Shown here piece by piece: positions 5,306-10,283 of a DNA stretch of 10,283 bases. Source of the DNA: Candidatus Thorarchaeota archaeon (GTDB taxonomy: Archaea; Asgardarchaeota; Thorarchaeia; Thorarchaeales; Thorarchaeaceae). Position 1 is the first letter of the stretch. Every line of letters begins with the position of its first letter. The stretch spans positions 1 through 10,283 of the forward strand of contig JAEORI010000224.1 of NCBI GenBank assembly GCA_016840965.1, in the 5' to 3' direction. The notes beneath the pieces were generated by a model, which made no database searches, was not told where the DNA came from, and was given only the letters and a program-made list of their open reading frames with translations. A program made the position numbers and the translations under genes.

Positions 5306-8224
5306 ATGCCAACTATCAGCAAATCCTTGTATCGCCGTTTTGCAGCTATTCTGCTTCTGAGCTTGCTATTCACACCGATTGCCATCTTTGGAACAGGAAT
5401 GGAAGATGCTGTGGAATATCAAGCTGATAAAATTAGACCAGAATTATCTCAGGCATTGAGTAATATGAAATCTGACAGTTACATCTCAATCATTGTAGAA
5501 TTTCCAGATACATTTTCAGCTGACGAAATGTTAGAAAGCATACAACTTGCAGGTTTGGAAAGTGTCAGCATAAGATACGCATTTCACCTGATTCCAATGA
5601 TTTCATTATCCATCAGAGTTGATGAGATTAATGAACTTTCTAAAGTGAAGGATATTGAAGAAATTCACTTAAACCAGAAAAGGCAGTTGATTGAGAACTC
5701 TGTGCCGCAAGAAAATTATGTCTTGGCCGAAAATGGAAATGGATATGTTCATTTTGATTCGATTCTGAGTGCTGACCAGTTGTGGGCAGAGGGAATCAAT
5801 GGTACTGGTGTAACAATCGCAGTCTTGGATAGTGGTGTATGGGGAGAGCATCCAGATCTTCAAGACAGGTTAATTGGATTCAAGGATTTGATTAATGGAC
5901 AAGATGACATGAATCCAGCAAACGGGATAGATGCCTATGATGATAATGGACATGGAACAGCATGTGCGTGGAATGCAGCAGGTGATGGAACAGCAAGCAG
6001 CGGTGTCCTTAAAGGAATTGCACCTGGAGCTGACATATTAGCAATTAAGGTTCTTGATTCTGCTGGTGCCGGTGAGGATGCTACTATTGCGCAGGGCATT
6101 GAGTTTGCCATTGAACAGAATGTGGACGTCATAAGCCTCAGTCTTGGAGGAGAGTGGATGGAAAGCACTTTCCTAGTTGAAGCATCGGTAAGTGAGATTG
6201 AAAGTGCAATTTCCGCAGGAATTTCAGTAGCTGTGGCCGCAGGAAATTCAGGTCCAGCGGCATTTACAATAAACTCTCCTGGTATCGCTGAGAAAGCCAT
6301 AACTGTTGGATCGTCGTACGGTGATAGTGGTGTTGTGGCATTCAGTAGCGTTGGCCCAGTATTGAGAACGAGAACTGATCCAGCTGGCTATACTGTAAAA
6401 CCGGACATTGTTGCACCAGGATATCTTGTAGTTTCAGGAAGAGGAAATAACGTTAATCCAATAGAATACCCACCATATAACAGCAGTCAGTTTGGGTCAA
6501 GCTATACTCGCTGGTCTGGAACTTCAGCCTCTACTCCATTGGTGGCGGGCATGATTGCGCTTCTCATGCAAAAACATCTAGCTCTCGCCCCTATTGAAGC
6601 AAAAGCAGCTCTAATGAACTCGGCTACAGATCTTAAAGTAGATCCGATGATTCAAGGATGGGGATTAGCCAATGTTTCACGTGCATCGCAACTTCTCAAT
6701 AGCACATCACGGGATATTACAGTAATGGCTCCAAGGAGCATACCGACCCTCCCGTGGAGCAAACAAGTGCTTATTGTAGGTGATGACCGCCCGCCTCAGA
6801 ATGTAACTATCATCTCAACACAATCTGTTGGCATAGTCGATATTTCGATTTCTGGGAATGCAAGCCTATTCCTAGACACAAATATAGATCAAATTTGGGT
6901 ACCAACCGGTTACTCATATTTTGGGATTGAACTCAAGCTACCTGAAAACACTCCACTCTCATCTGCAGGGGTTTATGCAGGACAACTCAATCTAACTCAA
7001 AGTAGTAACGTTATAGCATCTATCGACATCAGATATTCAATCACAATCTTCGGTGGTAGATTGATGGTGGATATGGAACATCATTCTAGTGGTCCAAGTG
7101 GCGATGTAGATGATCCATCGTATTATGGTTACTTCACAGAATATCTTAGAGAGCAAGGAATGGTTGTATCAGAGTTTGGCGATGCTGAGGACCTTTCACG
7201 AAGTTATATCGATTTAAACACTATTTCGAGTGCTGATGTATTCATGATTATGGATACTGAAATCTCATACTACCAAAGCGAAGTAACAGCTTTACATACC
7301 TTTGTTGAAAATGGGGGAACATTACTAGTCTTCTCGGAATTCTACAATCAGGTTACTGATGAGGCATCATTTGCGTTTGATGACTATAATGCAATTCTTG
7401 AACCATTTGGAATACAATGTGAAAAACGTACAATTGGAGCAGGTATTGATAATACAGGAATAGTCTATGGAGCTGATCATGGTGGATTTGTCGAGAACGA
7501 TCCACTAATGAATGGCGTGAGCAACCTTTATGTTCTTCAGGGCAGTACCCTTCAAGTTAACCCTGAAGTGTCTAATGCAAGAGGCTTGTTCTGGGAAGAT
7601 GCTGAAAGAACACATGCAATTGTAGCCACTGCAGAGTATGGCCGCGGACATGTCTTTGTGATTTCAGATGGGTCGACCTTGTACGATGATGTTCTATATG
7701 ATGCAATAAATGCAGGTGCTGATAATCTACGGCTTCTAAGAAACTTAGCCACTGCAATCATACCGGAAGCCCCGAGAATTTATGATGTTGACTTAAGTGT
7801 GGGTGGTTTTGGTCAAGAGGCGAATGTGACCGCATTCATTTTTGATGAGGATCTTGAGGATGTTACAATAAGTGTGATTGGACCACGTGGAGAGAACCTC
7901 ACAGGAACAATTATTGAAGAGCTAGGTTACAAATTTTCGACCAACTTTATCTTTAATGGAGGTGGTTTCTTCTCAGTCCAAGTAAGGGCGACTGATTCGT
8001 TGGGAAATGTGAGACTCTTCCAGAAAACGATTTTAATTCCAGTTGATGCAGCTGATGATTTAGTAATAGTGTCAGTCATTTATGCACTCCTTGGTGTTGT
8101 AGGAATTGGTCTAGGATATGTCATTTTAATAAGAGTTAGGAGTCGACCAAAGAGACCTCAGCGACCAATAGAACCACGACAAGATGAAGATGAATGGGAA
8201 CTCCCACCACCATCTATCGAATAG
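5306..8224 (+). CDS. Membrane-anchored subtilase with the full domain order of eukaryotic site-1 protease (MBTPS1-like)
   Basis: This 972-residue protein has a signal peptide (1-30) and an I9-type prodomain (~55-128) ending at K125-R-Q-L128, a plausible self-cleavage site. The S8 catalytic domain (~158-450) has Asp175 (AVLDSG), His216 (GHGTA), oxyanion Asn314 (AAGNSG) and Ser407 (SGTSAS). A beta linker follows (~460-580), then a Rossmann/GATase-like domain (~583-820). From memory, that domain resembles human S1P: GGRLMVDMEHH, a Y-x-x-Y-L-R motif with YLREQG, DTEISYYQSEV and GGTLLVFSEFYN match the S1P segments around MYQHLRSMG, DSEEEYFPEE and GLSLVIFSDWYN. After a beta domain (~825-910) come one membrane helix (~919-943) and a 29-residue basic/proline-rich tail, giving a type I protein with its active site outside. 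S1P activates membrane-bound precursors by cleaving after R-x-x-L. Length is close to S1P (about 1050). Protease identity is certain; S1P kinship is strong; an S1P-like role is inferred. Confidence 0.95.
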   Translation: MPTISKSLYRRFAAILLLSLLFTPIAIFGTGMEDAVEYQADKIRPELSQALSNMKSDSYISIIVEFPDTFSADEMLESIQLAGLESVSIRYAFHLIPMISLSIRVDEINELSKVKDIEEIHLNQKRQLIENSVPQENYVLAENGNGYVHFDSILSADQLWAEGINGTGVTIAVLDSGVWGEHPDLQDRLIGFKDLINGQDDMNPANGIDAYDDNGHGTACAWNAAGDGTASSGVLKGIAPGADILAIKVLDSAGAGEDATIAQGIEFAIEQNVDVISLSLGGEWMESTFLVEASVSEIESAISAGISVAVAAGNSGPAAFTINSPGIAEKAITVGSSYGDSGVVAFSSVGPVLRTRTDPAGYTVKPDIVAPGYLVVSGRGNNVNPIEYPPYNSSQFGSSYTRWSGTSASTPLVAGMIALLMQKHLALAPIEAKAALMNSATDLKVDPMIQGWGLANVSRASQLLNSTSRDITVMAPRSIPTLPWSKQVLIVGDDRPPQNVTIISTQSVGIVDISISGNASLFLDTNIDQIWVPTGYSYFGIELKLPENTPLSSAGVYAGQLNLTQSSNVIASIDIRYSITIFGGRLMVDMEHHSSGPSGDVDDPSYYGYFTEYLREQGMVVSEFGDAEDLSRSYIDLNTISSADVFMIMDTEISYYQSEVTALHTFVENGGTLLVFSEFYNQVTDEASFAFDDYNAILEPFGIQCEKRTIGAGIDNTGIVYGADHGGFVENDPLMNGVSNLYVLQGSTLQVNPEVSNARGLFWEDAERTHAIVATAEYGRGHVFVISDGSTLYDDVLYDAINAGADNLRLLRNLATAIIPEAPRIYDVDLSVGGFGQEANVTAFIFDEDLEDVTISVIGPRGENLTGTIIEELGYKFSTNFIFNGGGFFSVQVRATDSLGNVRLFQKTILIPVDAADDLVIVSVIYALLGVVGIGLGYVILIRVRSRPKRPQRPIEPRQDEDEWELPPPSIE

Positions 8225-9494
8225 GACCAAAGGTTGATTCTAGATACTCGCGTAATCGTTCATGGCGAGGTTTGAGAAGAGGCTTTTCATCCAGAATAGC
8301 TCCAGACTCAACTCTTTCGAGTATCTCATAACCAAGACGAGCACCCATGCGGGACGATATCACTTGGCCTCCAATAAGACGACCATCTGCGGCTGTAACC
8401 AATGCCATCTTGGCAAATTCAGTAGGATCTTCCAAATAATGGACACTCGTTGTAAGAGCCATTTCTTTAGCAGTTGTTGTAGAATGTCCTATAACCACAA
8501 TATCTGTATCAAAGATTCTGTCATACTGGAAACGTCTTAGAGTGTCATTGTATAATTTAGTACCGCCAGCCGCAATTACTCCAGCTTGGCGACCAGCCCG
8601 CGCTGCAATACTGCCAATTGGCATGAGGAGAGGTTTTCCAGTCAATGAGTCTTTCATCTCCACGCAATCGCCAACTGCAAATACATCATTGGCTGAAGTC
8701 TTCATGGTTTCATCTACCACGATTCCGCCTAGCTGTCCAATCTTCACCCCTAGTTTTTTTGCGACCTCAGTGTTTGGTTTTACTCCAGTCATGAAGAGAA
8801 CCGCATCACAAACAATTGCATCATTACCTAAAGTAAGTCCTTCTACATGTTTATTACCAATAATGGAAGTTGGTGATTTCCCAACATGTACGTCAAGATC
8901 CTCTGGAAGTCTTGATTGAAGTTCGACACTCATTGGTTCTTCCAGTTGTTTTCTCATGAGTCGAGAACGTACAATCAGGTGAACGCTTTTACCAAGTGAA
9001 TGAAGTCTCTCAACAGTTTCAAGTCCACTGAAACCAGCACCGACGACTGCAATGGAATTCATTCTTGACAACTGTTGTCCGATCTTGCTTGTATCAGCTA
9101 GTGTCTGTATTGTATAGACCCCTACTAGCGTTTTACCTTGAATATCAGGTACAGCAGGAGTGCCCCCAGTCGCAATGATAAGACGATCATATTTGAGAGT
9201 GCTCGCCCCTTTGGGGCTATTAATCTGAATTTGCTTAGACTTAGTATCTCCATCGGTTACTTGAGCGCCTGTTATCAGGGATATACGCTTCTTGGAAAGG
9301 GCGTCAAAAGACCAATCTTCAATTCTGAGGTCAGAAGTATCAGGGAACTCAATTGCCATCGAAGCACCAGGTTTCTTATGAGATTCCAATGTTTCTTCAG
9401 TGATAATAGTGATTTCAGACTTGGTATTGAACATACGAGCAGCTAATGCTGCTGCAGCACCACCGGGACCATATCCAATGATTATAATTTTCAA
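8214..9494 (-). CDS. FAD/NAD(P)-dependent oxidoreductase of the CoA-disulfide reductase/NADH oxidase fold, lacking the redox cysteine
   Basis: The 426-residue protein has an FAD-binding GYGPGG (7-12), a second FAD motif ATGGTPAVP (108-116), the NAD(P)-binding GAGFSGLE (152-159), a third FAD motif AVGDC (273-277) and a C-terminal dimerisation domain (~315-426). That is the normal layout and length of the family. Arg residues just after the second nucleotide-binding strand (VRSRLMRK) suggest NADPH rather than NADH. The family's active-site Cys (about residue 43, in an S-F-x-x-C-x-x-P-Y context) is missing: here the stretch reads SHKKPGASM. The only cysteines are at ~230 and 277. It therefore cannot run a CoA-persulfide cycle and may reduce another acceptor through the flavin, or act as an oxidase. 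It starts with TTG 9494, set by GAGGTGA (9507-9501) 6 bases upstream, and overlaps the preceding gene's stop. Cytoplasmic. Confidence 0.92.
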   Translation of the reverse strand: MKIIIIGYGPGGAAAALAARMFNTKSEITIITEETLESHKKPGASMAIEFPDTSDLRIEDWSFDALSKKRISLITGAQVTDGDTKSKQIQINSPKGASTLKYDRLIIATGGTPAVPDIQGKTLVGVYTIQTLADTSKIGQQLSRMNSIAVVGAGFSGLETVERLHSLGKSVHLIVRSRLMRKQLEEPMSVELQSRLPEDLDVHVGKSPTSIIGNKHVEGLTLGNDAIVCDAVLFMTGVKPNTEVAKKLGVKIGQLGGIVVDETMKTSANDVFAVGDCVEMKDSLTGKPLLMPIGSIAARAGRQAGVIAAGGTKLYNDTLRRFQYDRIFDTDIVVIGHSTTTAKEMALTTSVHYLEDPTEFAKMALVTAADGRLIGGQVISSRMGARLGYEILERVESGAILDEKPLLKPRHERLREYLESTFGPIR

Positions 9495-9507
9495 CTAACC
9501 TCACCTC
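9491..9507 (-). promoter_or_regulatory. Coupled start: GAGGTGA ribosome site and TTGA stop/start overlap
   Basis: The ribosome site GAGGTGA (9507-9501) lies inside the last codons of the upstream gene. After 6 bases comes TTG (9494-9492), overlapped by the upstream stop TGA (9493-9491). The strong site and 4-base overlap fix the rare TTG as start codon and suggest that the oxidoreductase is translated by ribosomes finishing the membrane-protein gene. Confidence 0.75.
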
Positions 9508-10228
9508 TTCGACGTCGCATTATGAGTAGAAAGACGCAACCTGTAATAATGATTGCAGCTCCGACTATTATTACAGTGTTGTCCTGTACAATCGTAAGAG
9601 TTGCGAAATTCGACTCGGTTCCAGGAACTACCTGCCCTATAGCGATTGCGAATACCTCATGATTGCCAAGTTGGAAATGAGAAGGGGTTATTTCGAATTC
9701 ATAGACTCCAGTACTACTTGTAAGAGTGAAATTAAGCCATGGTCCAACTTCGGAATGAAATGCAACATAAACCCTTGATGCAAGATTATATCCTGCCAAA
9801 ACCAACTCACCGGATATTAGATCATTCATTAAGAATCCAACTCTAATAACAGTGCGATCAAGGATAGCACTTGTAAAAGCTAACTGTGGACCTATTTGTG
9901 TAGAGAGTAGAATCAGTGGTAAGTAGAGGACATAGCTTTCAGAGGTTATGTTTGAAGATATGCTGTTTAAAGACGTCGTGCCAATCAGTTCTTCCGGAAC
10001 TGTGATTATGAATTCTCTTTCACCAAGCACTGAAGAAGAGTTCAATTTTTCCAGTGGACCATTAACGACACTCCAAGCAGTTGTCTGAAGGTTCTTTGGT
10101 GTGTCACGATCATTTGTGTAAACATGAATCATCATCGAACCATCATTAAACTCCAGCCAAAGATTCTTCATAACTGGGAGTAACATATCTGTGAGAGTTC
10201 CGGAACCAGCCATATCAACATTCGACAT
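9491..10228 (-). CDS. C-terminally membrane-anchored beta-rich protein, function unknown (245 aa)
   Basis: The frame runs from ATG 10228 to TGA 9493-9491; an in-frame stop two codons before ATG rules out a longer product in this frame. Residues ~20-210 are mostly predicted beta strand with several N-x-S/T sequons (NSS, NIT, NFT). Residues 218-237 form one membrane helix, and the tail is RRRRGEVS. By the positive-inside rule the tail is cytoplasmic and the bulk outside, yet no N-terminal signal peptide is visible (it begins MSNVDMAGSGTL). Either export does not need one, the orientation is reversed as in tail-anchored proteins, or the N-terminus has been lost. A TATA-like box sits at the spacing for a leaderless mRNA starting at this ATG, which supports the start. 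It is the first gene of a two-gene operon with the oxidoreductase. Family not recognised; a structural or ligand-binding surface protein is possible. Confidence 0.8.
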   Translation of the reverse strand: MSNVDMAGSGTLTDMLLPVMKNLWLEFNDGSMMIHVYTNDRDTPKNLQTTAWSVVNGPLEKLNSSSVLGEREFIITVPEELIGTTSLNSISSNITSESYVLYLPLILLSTQIGPQLAFTSAILDRTVIRVGFLMNDLISGELVLAGYNLASRVYVAFHSEVGPWLNFTLTSSTGVYEFEITPSHFQLGNHEVFAIAIGQVVPGTESNFATLTIVQDNTVIIVGAAIIITGCVFLLIMRRRRGEVS

Positions 10229-10251
10229 AGTTCACTTATGCGAACATACTC

Positions 10252-10259
10252 AAAATATA
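10252..10259 (-). promoter_or_regulatory. TATA box of the membrane-protein/oxidoreductase operon, spaced for a leaderless mRNA
   Basis: The minus strand reads TATATTTT, centred about 27 bases before ATG 10228. Archaeal TATA boxes lie about 26-27 bases before the transcript start, so transcription would begin at or next to the ATG. The gene has only a poor ribosome-site match (AGTGAAC, directly next to the ATG), as expected for leaderless initiation. Confidence 0.5.
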
Positions 10260-10283
10260 CCGCGGGTTCCATGAAGAATACCC

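Noticed and set aside
5935..6300. Minus-strand 121-codon frame inside the S1P-like gene
   Set aside because: It is antisense to the catalytic domain carrying His216 and Asn314; no independent evidence of coding.
8542..8919. Plus-strand frames opposite the oxidoreductase (also 8262-8540 and 9138-9446)
   Set aside because: They are shadows of a well-conserved flavoenzyme on the minus strand and show no motif or ribosome site.
1..10283. CRISPR array, tRNA/rRNA genes, insertion sequences
   Set aside because: No regularly spaced repeats, cloverleaf-like segments with T-loop motif, transposase frames or terminal inverted repeats were found by eye.

Overview
The window looks like a piece of an archaeal chromosome, most likely from an Asgard-type (Thorarchaeota-like) or similar uncultured archaeon. 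Its moderately AT-rich genes carry archaeal TATA-like boxes. One gene has a TATA box placed as for a leaderless mRNA, others have GGAGG/GAGGTGA ribosome binding sites, and several products are exported, single-pass proteins with a C-terminal membrane anchor and an Arg-rich tail. The lineage is an inference from protein style and memory of families; no marker gene is present.

Layout. Positions 1-3165 (minus) hold most of a large secreted pyrolysin-like subtilase (MEROPS S8), whose C-terminus lies beyond the left edge. Its 445-base upstream region (3166-3610) contains inverted repeats and a possible 31-codon upstream ORF whose stop overlaps the protease start (ATGA). Next, 3611-4699 (minus) encodes a protein with three membrane helices and a long cytoplasmic coiled coil; its leader can form two mutually exclusive pairings, one of which hides the ribosome binding site. 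Then 4828-5118 (minus) encodes a small soluble protein of unknown function. A compact divergent intergenic region (5119-5305) separates it from 5306-8224 (plus), a second subtilase. This one has the whole domain order of eukaryotic site-1 protease (MBTPS1/S1P): signal peptide, I9-type prodomain, S8 catalytic domain, a GATase-like domain, a beta domain, one membrane helix and a short basic/proline-rich cytoplasmic tail. Its 3' end overlaps by 11 bases the end of a convergent minus-strand pair: 8214-9494, an FAD/NAD(P)-dependent disulfide-reductase-fold enzyme lacking the usual redox cysteine, and 9491-10228, a C-terminally anchored beta-rich protein. The pair share a TTGA stop/start overlap.

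How the genes may fit together. Two exported subtilases flank a short block containing a polytopic coiled-coil protein. In that protein the predicted outside loop carries an R-N-F-L sequence that fits the S1P recognition pattern R-x-(hydrophobic)-L, with a cytoplasmic domain behind the next helix. This resembles the geometry of SREBP-type regulated intramembrane proteolysis, but the link is a hypothesis from sequence geometry and gene neighbourhood only. The oxidoreductase/membrane-protein pair looks like a separate two-gene operon. I see no tRNA, rRNA, CRISPR array, insertion sequence or recombinase gene.
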